Below, piece by piece: positions 9,501 to 19,049 of a DNA stretch of 64,000 bases. This DNA is from Laterigemmans sp052161645 (GTDB lineage Bacteria; Planctomycetota; Planctomycetia; Pirellulales; Pirellulaceae). Both the position numbers and the translations under genes were made by a program. Numbering within the stretch: position 1 is the stretch's first letter; each line of letters starts with the position of its first letter. The stretch lies in NCBI GenBank assembly GCA_052161645.1, contig CP197414.1. One strand, 5' to 3'. The notes beneath the pieces were generated by a model. The model did no database searches. It was not told where the DNA came from and saw nothing but the letters and a program-made list of their open reading frames with translations.

Positions 9501-11063
9501 CAAAATCTTACAACAGACCTGCCCGTCGGTACCCATACACTGACTTTCACCGCAACGGACGACGGTGGGCTAAGCTCCAGCGATACCGTCGAAGTCACTG
9601 TTGTAGCCAACCAAGGTCCCTCAGCTGACGCGGGCGTGGACCAGTCCATTACCGATTCCGACGGAGACGGCTTTGAGACTGTAACGCTCGTTGGAACAGG
9701 GACGGACGATGATGGGTCCATCGTTTCCTACGAGTGGAGCGACGGAGCGAACGTAATCGGCACGACTGCGAGCATCACACCCCAGCTGGCTGTCGGCACG
9801 CACACGCTGACGTTAACCGTCACCGACAATGGAGGCGCTACTGAGACTGACGCGGTATCCGTTACAGTCGAAGCGGCAACCACGGGACCTAAACTCTCCC
9901 ACGGTAACGTTGCTGCTGTCGGCAGCACTTGGCAAACGGTGAGTCTGGGCGAAACCTACGATTCGGCCGTCATCGTGGCCACACCTCGCTACAACAACGG
10001 TTCGGGGCCCGGCGTAGTCCGCGTCAGCAATGTCACGGCCACCTCATTTGATGTGCGAGTCGACAACGTCGGCTCGACTGCTTTCAGCGGTGGTGTGCAC
10101 TTCATTGCAATGGAAGAAGGCGTTTACGATGTGCCCGGCGAATACAAGTTGGAAGCGGTGAAGGTGGATGCTTCCACGACCAGCGGCAAGTCTGGCGGTT
10201 GGCAAATCGGTTCGCAGGGATACCAGCAGAGCTATTCAAGCCCCGTCGTAGTTGGCCAAGTTATGTCGGCTAACGATGCGGACTGGAGCGTGTTCTGGTC
10301 CAGTAGCAGTAGCCGAACTAGCCCTGCCAATTCAAGCTCGCTGAACATCGGCAAGCACGTGGGCGAAGACACCGACACCACGCGTGCTACCGAGACGCTT
10401 GGCTATTTCGTGATTGAGTCGACCAGCAGCGGAGCCATCGATGGACTGAGCTTCTCGGCCGGTGTGGGAACGGACAGCATTCGCGGCGTCGACAACGGTA
10501 CCTATCGCTACTCCAACGTGACTCCAGCGGGTGCCGCCACGGCAGTACTGAGCACTGCTGGTATGGATGGCGGAGATGGTGGGTGGGCGGCCTTAATGGG
10601 TAGCACTCCACTATCCGCAAGCGGCTCGATTGATCTGTCGATCGACGAAGACCAGGTTCGTGATTCCGAACGTAATCACACGACAGAGCAGGTAGCGTAT
10701 CTTGTGATTGGCGAGCCAGCTGGGGAAGGCGAAGCTAGTGCGTTGGCGACTCCGCCAATCACAGTACACAATCCGCTGGACGTGAACGGCGATGGTTTCA
10801 CATCACCGATCGACGCCTTGCAGGTGATCAACGCATTGAACACCAAGCATGAATCGCTAGTCGCATATGATGAGGGCGATAATGCCCTCGACACCAATGG
10901 TGATGGCAACATTTCGCCGATCGACGCTTTGCTTGTGATCAATAAGCTGAACGCTAACAACTCGGCGCCTGCAACAAACAGCGATGCCGCCTCAATCGTT
11001 GACGGTTACTTTGCAGATTTTGAGGATGAAGAAGAAACTCTCTTCGATCTTGATCTCGTCTAG
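6552..11063 (+). CDS. secreted LEPR-XLL/dockerin protein with lectin, Calx-beta, propeller and PKD domains
   Basis: 1503 residues; RBS GGAG about 9 bases before the ATG. A basic N terminus and the motif LETLESRQLLA (about residues 36-46) mark the planctomycete extracellular family. Order: MAM/CUB-like jelly roll (about 48-205), L-type lectin-like domain (about 213-430), Calx-beta domain (about 435-540), start of a second Calx-beta interrupted by an NHL-like six-bladed-type propeller (about 563-833), rest of that Calx-beta (about 835-926), two PKD domains (about 930-1107), an H-type-lectin-like beta-sandwich (about 1112-1390), and two type I dockerin repeats (DVNGDGFTSPIDAL, DTNGDGNISPIDAL; about 1407-1470). 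Probably a calcium- and glycan-binding surface or matrix protein; the dockerin may mediate assembly. Function inferred from domains only. Confidence 0.88.
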   Translation: MPRLPFSKRHLARQTSSRRSRAGRNPLFRRSLVASLETLESRQLLAADVTLFADSFEAGSNSNDWASSWVEDSQNDWFRSSQRATDGSRSAEVDGWASNATLKLSDPIDLSGYSSAELTFDWLIESGFDSGEYVALDISSDGGATWNTSVRQINGNSDPENQWRSETVDLTPYASSNLVIQFRAKVSRSNEDANVDNVKITGQQSEPTFPATISYPDFSDSSGLTLLGDAAVADGNTLRLTPAVEGVNGAVWHENKQFVSVDWETSFDFNLNENVGDVGGSDGFAFIIQNHAPTYLAGGGGRLGYDALPNSLVVEFDTFQNSEPGDPSQSHISVHTNGTGPNSWEESLSIGSFDTPSLMDDATTHSVTVRYVSGQLQVFYDSLAAPVISADVDLSELLNLDSGKAWVGFTAATGGGYQNHDILNWEYRVLADTSRTVAISNTSVVEGNGGVTDLTFDIVRSGDTSQPATLDWSIVGGSATSGVDYSNDSGTLSFAADEDVKSIVVGVNGDLAEEDDETLRIQIENLSSGVLVVDSATGTILNDDTSISISDATVTEGDGTLSLLGSFVSEGSGGLSRPRLSTFGPDGNSDGIQDFYIVSVANNQILRYDGADGTFIDAFVSDEPLFDNGIGLAFSPQNGDLYAVSGPSVLRFDGASGNLVETVVSGLDNPAGVAFFESGPRFGDLLITERTTDKVLIFDGTSVSDFVSSGSGGLNNPRNAVVGPDGDVYVASRDTLQVLKYSGDNGAFVGIAADIPLSSVAYIEFGDDGLLYASGRTTGVGSDTSLLQIDPESGTILQTLPLGRDGWSFTVGPDNVVYSSGNGSGNYVDRIGPASNAAFSIELSKPSALPVSVDFASVNVTAIAGDDYSASSGSIVFEPGVISRTLLVSTLDDELTENDEQFRVDLSGAANASLSTSSAIGTIQDDGDTSNQPPVVDAGSDQTLSDNDGTGLESVTLVGVASDSDGTIDSVEWTLGGVAIGNSQNLTTDLPVGTHTLTFTATDDGGLSSSDTVEVTVVANQGPSADAGVDQSITDSDGDGFETVTLVGTGTDDDGSIVSYEWSDGANVIGTTASITPQLAVGTHTLTLTVTDNGGATETDAVSVTVEAATTGPKLSHGNVAAVGSTWQTVSLGETYDSAVIVATPRYNNGSGPGVVRVSNVTATSFDVRVDNVGSTAFSGGVHFIAMEEGVYDVPGEYKLEAVKVDASTTSGKSGGWQIGSQGYQQSYSSPVVVGQVMSANDADWSVFWSSSSSRTSPANSSSLNIGKHVGEDTDTTRATETLGYFVIESTSSGAIDGLSFSAGVGTDSIRGVDNGTYRYSNVTPAGAATAVLSTAGMDGGDGGWAALMGSTPLSASGSIDLSIDEDQVRDSERNHTTEQVAYLVIGEPAGEGEASALATPPITVHNPLDVNGDGFTSPIDALQVINALNTKHESLVAYDEGDNALDTNGDGNISPIDALLVINKLNANNSAPATNSDAASIVDGYFADFEDEEETLFDLDLV

Positions 11064-11094
11064 GCTGCTTCAACACCTAAAGCAAAGACTTCCC

Positions 11095-11125
11095 TAAGCC
11101 AGTAGACCACAAGTTTGCTGGCTTA
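11095..11125 (+). terminator. possible terminator hairpin after the dockerin gene
   Basis: TAAGCCAG at 11095-11102 can pair with CTGGCTTA at 11118-11125 over a 15-base loop, 32 bases after the stop codon at 11063. There is almost no T tract, so intrinsic termination would be weak; the hairpin may only protect the 3' end. Confidence 0.35.
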
Positions 11126-11289
11126 TTCGGCCTCTAGACTTCACCACACCGACGCGAGTTCGAGGCAACATGATCTCTCTGAAGTTGCATCAGCCGCCTT
11201 CAGCAAACTCACGAGCTAAGCGGCATCGGAGCTTGTTTTAGGCGGACACCGACGCACCGAATGATCGCCGGCTAGGACAATGAATTCTG

Positions 11290-12888
11290 TTAATTTCGCT
11301 TCTTTCGTTGCATTTCACGAAAGCTGATGCGATCGCGTTTGGGCGTTGCTGGCAGATCAGTGCCGAAGAGTAGGCAGCCTTGCATGGATGCGGCGACGGC
11401 GGAGCCTACGAGGCAGTCGAGCCAGTGGTTGTCGGGTTGTTCGGGACGAGGTTTCCACTCATCAACAGAGCGACCTCTACCTTCAGTGCGGACGAAATAT
11501 TCGGCGGTGACTTGCTCGGCAAACATGCGATGTTGTTCAGCGCGGTCGCCGAAGATAGAGAGGCAGCCTCGGTCGCCCATGGCGACGCCAAGCCGGGCGT
11601 GCGTGAAGGACTTCCACCAGTTGGTGTCGTAGATGACGTGGCGGATAGCTCGCTTGCCGTGGATGGATGGGACTCGCCAGTTCAGTCCAACACGATCACC
11701 GGGCCGGCGTTTGTATTCGCTGAATGGGTTCGATGAAGCGCCGACGAAACGCCCATGCGATGGGAGTAGCACCGAAGCGAACGAGCTCTGCCGGCAGAAC
11801 TGGTAGACGACGTTGGTAGAGTGGCCCCAGTTGGCGTCAATCAGACAGCGTTCGATCTTCATCGCAGCTCCGTCGTCTCGTTGCCACTCCTGGCCAAGCA
11901 AGGATTCGGTGAGCGACTCTAGGCCGGCATAGATGCTGCCTTCCAATCCTGTGCCTTCGGCAGACGAAGCGAGCGTCAATCGCGCGTCGCGAAGCGTGAA
12001 GTAGTTTCGCTTCTGATCGGGATACGTTCCGTAGTCGATGACGTAGCCGGTGAAGTCGTCTTCCCAGGCGGCGACGACGTAGAACAGCAGCTTCTGCTGG
12101 ACGTCGATGAATGCGGTGAGGTGGTTTGCGGAGATTGGAACTTGTAAGTGAGGCATGCCGTTGGTCTTCTCGCCGACTTGGTCGGCCGTGAGTTGATCGG
12201 CGCCGACGGTTTCTTCTGGCAGCGGCTCGTTTTGGTACTCCGCGAAGAAGGCAGCTTCGTCTTGGAGTTTCAGGTTCATCGCATGTTGGATCGCCGATAG
12301 CTCGTCGTGGTTGAATCGTTCGGACCAAGCGACCTCGGCGCCTTTGTCCATTGCGTCGCGGTTGTCGCGATAGAAGTCCGTTCCGGCTGCACCACCATCG
12401 CCGGCTCGTAGTCCCTCGGCGCGGATCTCGGCGTAGCGTTGCCAGAGTGTTTCGTTCGACGGGAACGAGTAGACCATCCGCGTTCGTTCGCCATTCCATT
12501 CCGGATGCTTGTCGCGATCGAGAATATTGTCGGCCATGTCGCCGGGGCGAATCACGGTGCATGGCATGATGCCAGAGATCTTCTTGCCAGGGCCGGCGAG
12601 TCCGAGCACGGCACCAGCAAGGATGGCTTCGCGGTTGGCACATTGGGATAGTGAGCGAGCCGACTCGTCGGTTTGCGGATCGTCGAGAACGACGAGTGAC
12701 GGACGAACCGTTTTGCCATCGGGACGTTTGAACTTCATACCGCGGATGCGTCCGGTAACCGAGAGAGTTCGAGAGTATTCGTTGTTTGGGTCGGGGTGGC
12801 GAGCGGGAAAGGGCTGTTTGGGTCGGTATCCCGTACCGGACAGAGACGAACTATTCCGGCGGCCGATTTTGAAAACGTCGAAAAACAC
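11290..12888 (-). pseudogene. phage terminase large subunit, N-terminally truncated
   Basis: 532 codons from a GTG start. From about residue 37 the sequence resembles the packaging terminase found in planctomycete phage-like elements: GRIRGMKFKRPDGK, then a Walker-B-like LVVLDDPQTDE, and a C-terminal RNase-H-like nuclease part with acidic residues (HLTAFIDVQQ, CLIDANWGHS, NHWLDCLVGSA). The Walker A part of the ATPase, normally well over 100 residues further upstream, is missing, and the first about 36 residues look unrelated. It therefore cannot hydrolyse ATP normally and is a relic. No portal, capsid or tail gene adjoins it. Confidence 0.7.
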
Positions 12889-12901
12889 GGGAATTCAAGC
12901 A

Positions 12902-12931
12902 AAAAAGCCGAGACGTGAGTCTCGGCTTTTT
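12902..12931. terminator. bidirectional intrinsic terminator hairpin
   Basis: A perfect 13-bp stem (12902-12914 with 12919-12931; core GCCGAGAC/GTCTCGGC) with loop GTGA, flanked by an A run on the left and a T run on the right. It has the form of a Rho-independent terminator readable in both directions. It lies just upstream of the terminase relic, so it may once have ended the transcript of a gene now lost. Confidence 0.75.
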
Positions 12932-12932
12932 G

Positions 12933-13410
12933 CGATTACCAGGACCGGCCATTTTCGGCCATGTCCAGAAAGGCTCCCCGTACACAACGCTCTTCCGCAC
13001 TAACTCTCTGGTTGCGGCGGAATTTCACGCTGGTTTTTGCATCGCTTCTAAAATTCGCATCCCGATAGATTGCCACTTCTGAAGTTCGGGACGGCTGAGA
13101 ACGGATTCAGTGTTGGTTAACGCGGAACTGTTAACTAGAGGTCCATTCTTTCACGAGCGCGATTGAACGCTTTTCTGGTTAACAGCTTTGCGTGTTTGAT
13201 TCGTTGGCTTGCATGGACGGAGCTGTCGCTGACTCTGACGAATACAGCGATGCGTCGGTTAATTGCGACGACATATCGATGCCAACTTTGGCCTGGGCAA
13301 CAACCGGCGATTGCTTGGAATCGATCGTGCTGTGGCCTTATCGTCCTAGCGGGGTAAAAAAATGTCGCCACTCCGATTCTACCCGTATTTGCAAGGCTTC
13401 CGCAGCTCAG
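12933..13410. other. non-coding stretch, no gene recognised
   Basis: Short open frames exist on both strands, but none has a convincing start, ribosome binding site or recognisable protein. It separates the terminator hairpin from the integrase relic and probably contains eroded mobile-element DNA. Confidence 0.5.
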
Positions 13411-13717
13411 ATGGCCGCCATCATCCATCCGCTGCTGACGTTGCTCGCGTCCCTCTCCAGGCAGGAATTGGCCCAGCAAGTGACCTACCTAAAAACGGAA
13501 AACAAGACCCTCCGGAGGAAGTTACCTGACCGAATCCGGCTGAACAATCAGGAGCGTCGGCGGCTGGTACAACAACCGTCGCTGCCATTCAGAACGTGAC
13601 AACCGTCCACCAGTGCGTGACGAAGCAGAGCCGGAAGACATCGATTTTGCCACACGCAGAATCGAGTGTTTCGAGGAACTGGGCGGGCAACTGAAGTCGT
13701 ATCGAGCAGCGGCCTAA
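13411..13717 (+). pseudogene. integrase/transposase relic with internal deletion
   Basis: Bases 13411 to about 13570 encode an N terminus of the planctomycete integrase-core family (LTLLASLSRQELAQQVTYLK, then KTLRRKLPDRI and an ERRRL end). After a frame change, about 13600-13717 encodes what looks like the C terminus of the same family (FEELGGQLKSYRAAA, stop at 13715-13717). The central DDE catalytic domain, normally about 250 residues, is missing. The two pieces are in different frames. This is an inactive footprint of a transposon. Confidence 0.6.
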
Positions 13718-13958
13718 CGCGGTTTCCAGGCACTCAGGAATGCACTCGATTAAAAACGCGTGCGTTCGCTGCTGCGCACTCAGCGAGAAAACGCTCTCAC
13801 ACTCGCTCTCGCCATGACCAGCGGACCACCGTCTAAGTGACGATCGAAATCGTCGAGAGGGGACGATTGGCTCCGGAATTCATTGGCTCTCGGTGTGGCG
13901 GACTTTTTTTACAGCGCGGCGAATGATCGAAAAGTTCCAACGTAGTTGTTATGACTTC

Positions 13959-16900
13959 TCAGTCGGATGGGGAATCGAGAATCGTCCTTGCCACTCGAAA
14001 TCCAATGTTATCGTCGCTGCTATTTTTTTCCGGGACGGCGAAGATGCCAGTCGAAGCGGAATAGCGTTCGTTTGTGAGAAATGAACCGCCACAAGCGATC
14101 GCCGCTTTCGGATCTTCATTGATTCCTTTCCAGGATGTTCGACCATTGCGTCCGTGAGGATAACGCAGGCACATCTCGAGTGCATTCCCATAAATATCAT
14201 GAAGCCCTAGCGGATTTGGCATTAAACGCCCGACGGCTTCAAGGCGTGTGTCCGACAGGCTAGAAACATTGCTGTAGCCATATAACTCGGAGGTGCAAAC
14301 TCCAGTGAAACGATCTGTAGTGGTTCCGGCACGAGCAGCAATTTGCCACTCCTCAACCGTTGGTAATCGATAGCCTTCGTAGTCAACAAGATTCCGGCTG
14401 AAATCGTCCACGTACTGGTCCTTAGTATTGTAGAAATCACTGCTAAGCGGTGGCAATCCGATCTTCAACAAATCAATGCCATCTTTTTCGCTTAACCAAC
14501 GGCAATAGTGTAACATGTGGCGGTATGGGATATTAACAGCAGGACAATCTTCGGAGGTGGCGTGGTCAGGCAGGGTTCTTTCATAACCACCTTTAGGATA
14601 GACATCGTCAACAAACGCCTGAAACTCCCCGTGTGTCACTTCATGCAACGCGACCGCAAATCGATATTTGGGAACAGTGATTGCTTGATGCGATTTGCTG
14701 GAAAGTGGCAGCACCCGCTGCGCACCAAGAAAGCAGGGCTGTTGTCGGCGATCAATAACGACAAACTCCTGTCCCATTGAATTCTCAAAGATCTGCCCGT
14801 GTTCTTTGTCGGTAGATTCCAATGGCAACACCGCAGCTTCTGAGCTTGAGCCGACCTGGCGAAATGCCCAGTCTGCCGCTTTCCGGACCCCGGCATACTC
14901 GCTGACTCCGCATATGTCACGTATTTGCTGCAAGAGTGTTCGTGTTTGCAACGCATTTGGCAAATTACCCGCCATTAACCAAACCGCTTGACGTTCGCTT
15001 GGACTATCGGCCGATCGAGCTAGGTCAAGCAGCTTTAATAAGTGTTCGTGTTGAAGCACGCTGGCAAAACTGATCAAAAATGTACGTGTGCTCGTGTCAC
15101 GTTGCTGATCGATTTCCTGCAAGAAAGGGATCGGATCTCCCAACAGCCAGGCGGCAAAGACCAGATTTGCACGCCGACGAATTTCTGCCTCCTCAGGAAT
15201 TGCCTCCTTTCTCGACCACCGGCTGGCGGTGGTCGGGAGTCCTTCATTATCGCTAGTAAGAAATACGTCCTCAGGTAGAAAACCCAACGATCGAACAAAA
15301 TCAAACACCCCGTGTTCCTGATCGCCAAAATCCGTCCATGTTTTCTGGCCGCGATCTCGATAACGAAAATTGCGCTCGATGACGTGGATTTTTTCTCCAG
15401 GAAAATGGAGCTCTGGCGTGTATGCGGTCCGCTGTTCGTCGGAGGTGAACGTCTGTTGCCGAACAAGGCTGATGGTGCGGTACGTAACATCCGCAGAATC
15501 CTCGCTCGTGAGACCGGGACCTCCGACCTTCAGTTCCTGAAACCAAACCGAATCGAGTGCTGCCGAGGTCTGTCGAGTTGGTTTTATTTCCAGCCCAAGT
15601 TCATCGCGACTTTTGTCAATGGTTACCTGCGCCGGATTATTGCCAAAATTCGACCAAACGCAGCTGATTCTTAGGTCGTCTTCGCCGACGATGTTGACAT
15701 CGATCTGATCATTTGCGAATCTGCCCCACACCGCAATCGGTGTGTAACCCTGTTCCGCCTTAAGCTGCATTTCAATCGGAAACCTAGACTCGCTCAGGTC
15801 GATCATGACCGTCGTTGATCCGTCTTCTACAGTCTTGGGCCCGGTGCCCCAACATTCCGCAAGGGTCTGGCTAGAAACAGCAGTCGCCGCAATCAACACC
15901 TCGCCATTGACCACTGCCGGCCGAACGGAAGTGAAATGAAAGCCCGCATCAAAGACACTTTGTTGTGCCCGTTCCCAATCCGATTTAGGGATACTGGGGA
16001 ATAGGCAAGACTGTTCGATTAAGATGCCGTTGTGCTTGTCAGCAACCTTGGCGATTGCAGGAGAAGGGCTCGCGTTTTTCTGCTGAACTGATGCTGATTT
16101 ACCACTTGTTTGTTTCAATTGATCCCGGGCCAGAATCAAACTACGGTCCAGCGGCGATTTATCAGGCGACATTCGGCTGATGTACGATGCGATTCGCCCC
16201 GGAGCCGCATAACTTAAGAGATCGGCGGTTACATCAGGCGGAATCGCATCGAGCCCCAAAGCGTAATCGATCAAATTAGCGTTGTTTGAGTCTTTGGGGT
16301 TTTCTAGGATCGATTCCAAACATTTGACGGATAAGCTTTCTTGAAACGGTTCAAAACATTCTCGCCAAGCAGGAAAGTCTTCAATGAACAAGTTCCGCAA
16401 GGCTTGAGTTACGATTCCTAACTCGGCTTGGTTCAGCGAGCCTGCCAGCGTAAGAACCGCCGCCAGCCGGATTTGTTGTTTAGCGATGTCGCTTTCTCTT
16501 AGCGCTCGAGCTATTTCTTGCTTGCTCGTGGGGCTAAGTACGACCTTATGCTTTCTGGCACAATCCACGAACGTCTGTATTTCTACGACCGAAAGATTCT
16601 CTAAGCTGCGTATGAGCTCAGGCAGTTGTTGTTCAAATAAAGACGGAGAAATTAATAGACTGCGCAATGCTTGTCGTGGGCTGAATTCTGCTTTTGAGCG
16701 GGCATTCACAACAGCTGCAATGGAAAGATCACTATCGCTAAGACTCTTGAAAACAGCGAACTGGTTTTTTAATTCCGTAGGATCGCTGTCGAGAACCGAT
16801 TGAATCGCAGATTGCTTTTTTCGCTGTGTTTCTCGACTGGACAATGCACCGTACGTGATCGAGGCTCCGAGTGCTAAGAAAACGGCAGCACCGATCGAAA

Positions 16901-17978
16901 TGCGAAAACGAGGATTTCGCATGACTCGTCTTGCGATGATTTTTGCAGCGATTGGGCGATGCGCCAGAATCGGCTTGTGATCCATGTACCGCTGCAAGTC
17001 GTCGGCAAGCTCGCTGGCGGAGCGGTAGCGTCCTGCTGGCAACTGTTCTAGACATTTGAGGCAGATGGTTTCGAGATCTCTGGGGATTTTTCTTATTACA
17101 GTGGGTGGCACCAAATCGCCGCGACTCGCTCGGCTGATCACCTCATTCTGGTCGCTTCCCGCAAATGGCCCCCTTCCGATCAGCATGGCGTAGAGAACGG
17201 CACCGATGGCATAGATGTCGGCTGCTTCGCAGATTTGATCATCAATGATTCCCAACTGCTCAGGAGCCATATAGCCAATCGTTCCAAGCAACCGATGGGC
17301 ATTTGTCGACGCCGGTTCATCCAATGACCTTGCGATACCAAAATCGGCGATTTTCAGGTTTCCTGACGAGTCGATTAGGATGTTCGAAGGCTTGATGTCT
17401 CGATGTACGATTCGATTCTCGTGCAATGCCTGCACCCCTTTCGCGATGTCTCGGGCGTATCTTGAAGCGAGTTTGATATCGAGCGGCGATTGTTGAATTC
17501 TCTCCAGCAAATTGCCGTCTGAAACCCACTCGAAAACACAGTAGATGCGGTCTTCGACACTGTCGGCGTCAAGTATCTGCAGCACGTTGGGATGGTTGAC
17601 TCGGCCAGCCAAACGGGCCTCGCGTTTCCATTCTCGCAGGCGGTCTGGCGGTTGCCGTTCGAACCTGAAAATCTTGATCGCAACCTGACGGCCCGTCGAC
17701 TTGTGAATCCCGCGAAAAACTTCACCGGACGAACCCCGCCCGACAAACTCTAGAATGATATAGCGGCCTAAGTACGGTTCACCCGCCGACTGTTTTCTAA
17801 ATTCGATTGAGTCGCTAGCGAACGGAACAGTTTTCAAGCTCGGCGAAATCGACTCAAGTCGCTCGAGCAAACCTTGGCACTGTTCGCATTCCGACAGGTG
17901 GTTCTCCAGGTCGTCGTCCAAAACGACTCCCTCGCAAACCAGTCGAATCAGCACTTCATTGGAGGGGCAGCTAGTCAC
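13959..17978 (-). CDS. transmembrane Ser/Thr kinase fused to a formylglycine-generating-enzyme-like domain
   Basis: 1339 residues. The N terminus has an anti-sigma-like HLSECEQC zinc motif (about residues 27-34). The kinase domain (about 70-335) has GRGSSGEVFRG, HRDIKPSN, ADFGIAR and GTIGYMAPEQ. One membrane helix lies near 355-378 (ISIGAAVFLALGASITYGAL). A long repeat-rich helical region is followed by a beta-rich segment, and the C terminus (about 1090-1339) has SUMF1/FGE-family motifs: GYRLPTVEEW, AARAGTTT, GLHDIYGNALEMC and IGFRVAR. It follows a sigma factor gene on the same strand by about 106 bases. Likely a membrane signalling kinase whose extracytoplasmic FGE-like module binds rather than modifies a ligand; that last point is inference. 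Confidence 0.9.
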   Translation of the reverse strand: MTSCPSNEVLIRLVCEGVVLDDDLENHLSECEQCQGLLERLESISPSLKTVPFASDSIEFRKQSAGEPYLGRYIILEFVGRGSSGEVFRGIHKSTGRQVAIKIFRFERQPPDRLREWKREARLAGRVNHPNVLQILDADSVEDRIYCVFEWVSDGNLLERIQQSPLDIKLASRYARDIAKGVQALHENRIVHRDIKPSNILIDSSGNLKIADFGIARSLDEPASTNAHRLLGTIGYMAPEQLGIIDDQICEAADIYAIGAVLYAMLIGRGPFAGSDQNEVISRASRGDLVPPTVIRKIPRDLETICLKCLEQLPAGRYRSASELADDLQRYMDHKPILAHRPIAAKIIARRVMRNPRFRISIGAAVFLALGASITYGALSSRETQRKKQSAIQSVLDSDPTELKNQFAVFKSLSDSDLSIAAVVNARSKAEFSPRQALRSLLISPSLFEQQLPELIRSLENLSVVEIQTFVDCARKHKVVLSPTSKQEIARALRESDIAKQQIRLAAVLTLAGSLNQAELGIVTQALRNLFIEDFPAWRECFEPFQESLSVKCLESILENPKDSNNANLIDYALGLDAIPPDVTADLLSYAAPGRIASYISRMSPDKSPLDRSLILARDQLKQTSGKSASVQQKNASPSPAIAKVADKHNGILIEQSCLFPSIPKSDWERAQQSVFDAGFHFTSVRPAVVNGEVLIAATAVSSQTLAECWGTGPKTVEDGSTTVMIDLSESRFPIEMQLKAEQGYTPIAVWGRFANDQIDVNIVGEDDLRISCVWSNFGNNPAQVTIDKSRDELGLEIKPTRQTSAALDSVWFQELKVGGPGLTSEDSADVTYRTISLVRQQTFTSDEQRTAYTPELHFPGEKIHVIERNFRYRDRGQKTWTDFGDQEHGVFDFVRSLGFLPEDVFLTSDNEGLPTTASRWSRKEAIPEEAEIRRRANLVFAAWLLGDPIPFLQEIDQQRDTSTRTFLISFASVLQHEHLLKLLDLARSADSPSERQAVWLMAGNLPNALQTRTLLQQIRDICGVSEYAGVRKAADWAFRQVGSSSEAAVLPLESTDKEHGQIFENSMGQEFVVIDRRQQPCFLGAQRVLPLSSKSHQAITVPKYRFAVALHEVTHGEFQAFVDDVYPKGGYERTLPDHATSEDCPAVNIPYRHMLHYCRWLSEKDGIDLLKIGLPPLSSDFYNTKDQYVDDFSRNLVDYEGYRLPTVEEWQIAARAGTTTDRFTGVCTSELYGYSNVSSLSDTRLEAVGRLMPNPLGLHDIYGNALEMCLRYPHGRNGRTSWKGINEDPKAAIACGGSFLTNERYSASTGIFAVPEKNSSDDNIGFRVARTILDSPSD

Positions 17979-18084
17979 CGGTCGATTCCTAACAGTTGCG
18001 GCTGGAACAGTTTGCGGGCGTCTAAGTCAGCATGGAGTCCCCCGCAACCCTTAGATACGGAAATTCATTGCACGCCAAGATTAA

Positions 18085-18684
18085 TTAAGCTTGTTCCGCT
18101 TTGGCAGCTTCGCGAACCAGCATCGCTTTAACCCTGCAACGGGCAATGTGAACGGCTCCCTTGGAAATCCCCAATTTCGAAGCGGCTTCCTCGGTTTCTT
18201 CGCCCAGCACGTAGGTGAAATAGAAAGCTTGCCAGTTTTTCTGGTTGACGCGCGACTTGACTGCCATAGCGATTTGATTCCCCAGATCAATTTGGCGTCC
18301 AAGCGACTCGCTGAACTCCTCTTCCAATTCTCTTGCCGCCAAGCTTTCGCAAGCTAGTTCGAAACGTCGATCGGAAATCGGCTCCCCCACCTGCTTATGT
18401 CGCTTTCGCTGAAATTCCGCGATCGCAGAGGCGACGCACAAACGCAGCCATCCGCGGAATCGTCGGTCTTCGCTGTAGGTAAACCGTGCCAAACGCTCGA
18501 TCAGATGGAGGTAAATGTCCGAGAGTAGATCATCCGCCTCGTTGGGGCGGATTCCGCTCTTGCTAGCCCAATGCTGAATCACGGGCCGGTATGCCAGGAA
18601 AAAGTCGTGCCAAACCAATTCTGACCGAGCCGCAGACAATCCCCCGACTAAGGAAGCCCGGGTTGTGGGTATCAAGCCTGCCAT
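18085..18684 (-). CDS. ECF-type sigma-70 factor
   Basis: About 199 residues. Sigma region 2 has EADDLLSDIYLHLIERLARF and RRFRGWLRLCVASAIAEFQR; region 4 contains EEASKLGISKGAVHIARCR-like helix-turn-helix sequence (seen as EEAASKLGISKGAVHIARCR). The longer frame starts with TTG at 18723, but ATG 18684 with a GAG-containing upstream sequence fits family length better. It is the first gene of a sigma-kinase operon and is divergent from the 4243-residue surface protein gene, sharing a 365-base upstream region. It may direct transcription of that operon and perhaps of the divergent gene. Confidence 0.85.
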   Translation of the reverse strand: MAGLIPTTRASLVGGLSAARSELVWHDFFLAYRPVIQHWASKSGIRPNEADDLLSDIYLHLIERLARFTYSEDRRFRGWLRLCVASAIAEFQRKRHKQVGEPISDRRFELACESLAARELEEEFSESLGRQIDLGNQIAMAVKSRVNQKNWQAFYFTYVLGEETEEAASKLGISKGAVHIARCRVKAMLVREAAKAEQA

Positions 18685-19049
18685 GGAGTCATTCTCAATT
18701 GGAAAGGAAATGCATGCCAACAAGACCCGTTGCGAACTTCAGGTGCCTGCTTCGATACCGAAATCGAGGCCGAACGCGATTTTAGTTCTATTCGCCCCGC
18801 GTCTCAAGCGAGCAAAATTCAGTTCGGTGTTCCGAAAAAGCTGAAAAAAGCTATTCCCGCGCAATGCGATTGCGTAAATAGATTTCGAGAACCTGAATTT
18901 TAGGGAATCTCAATACCGGCGGTTCCAGGTCAGATGCGATCTAAGGTGGCAATTAGAGCTTGATTTCTAGCGCTAGTTATTCAGTCGCGCAATGGCATTC
19001 CGTACATATTCGCGACCGATTCACGCTTCTTTTTTAGGCAATCGAATAA
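18685..19049. promoter_or_regulatory. divergent upstream region between sigma factor and giant surface protein
   Basis: 365 bases without a supported gene between two divergent start codons, so promoters for both operons must lie here. Several AT-rich blocks (18835-18850, 18890-18935) are present. I cannot assign -35/-10 boxes confidently. Confidence 0.5.

Noticed and set aside
11837..12643. 268-codon Arg-rich minus-strand frame inside the terminase region
   Set aside because: It is an alternative-frame shadow of the terminase sequence with an implausible Arg-rich composition.
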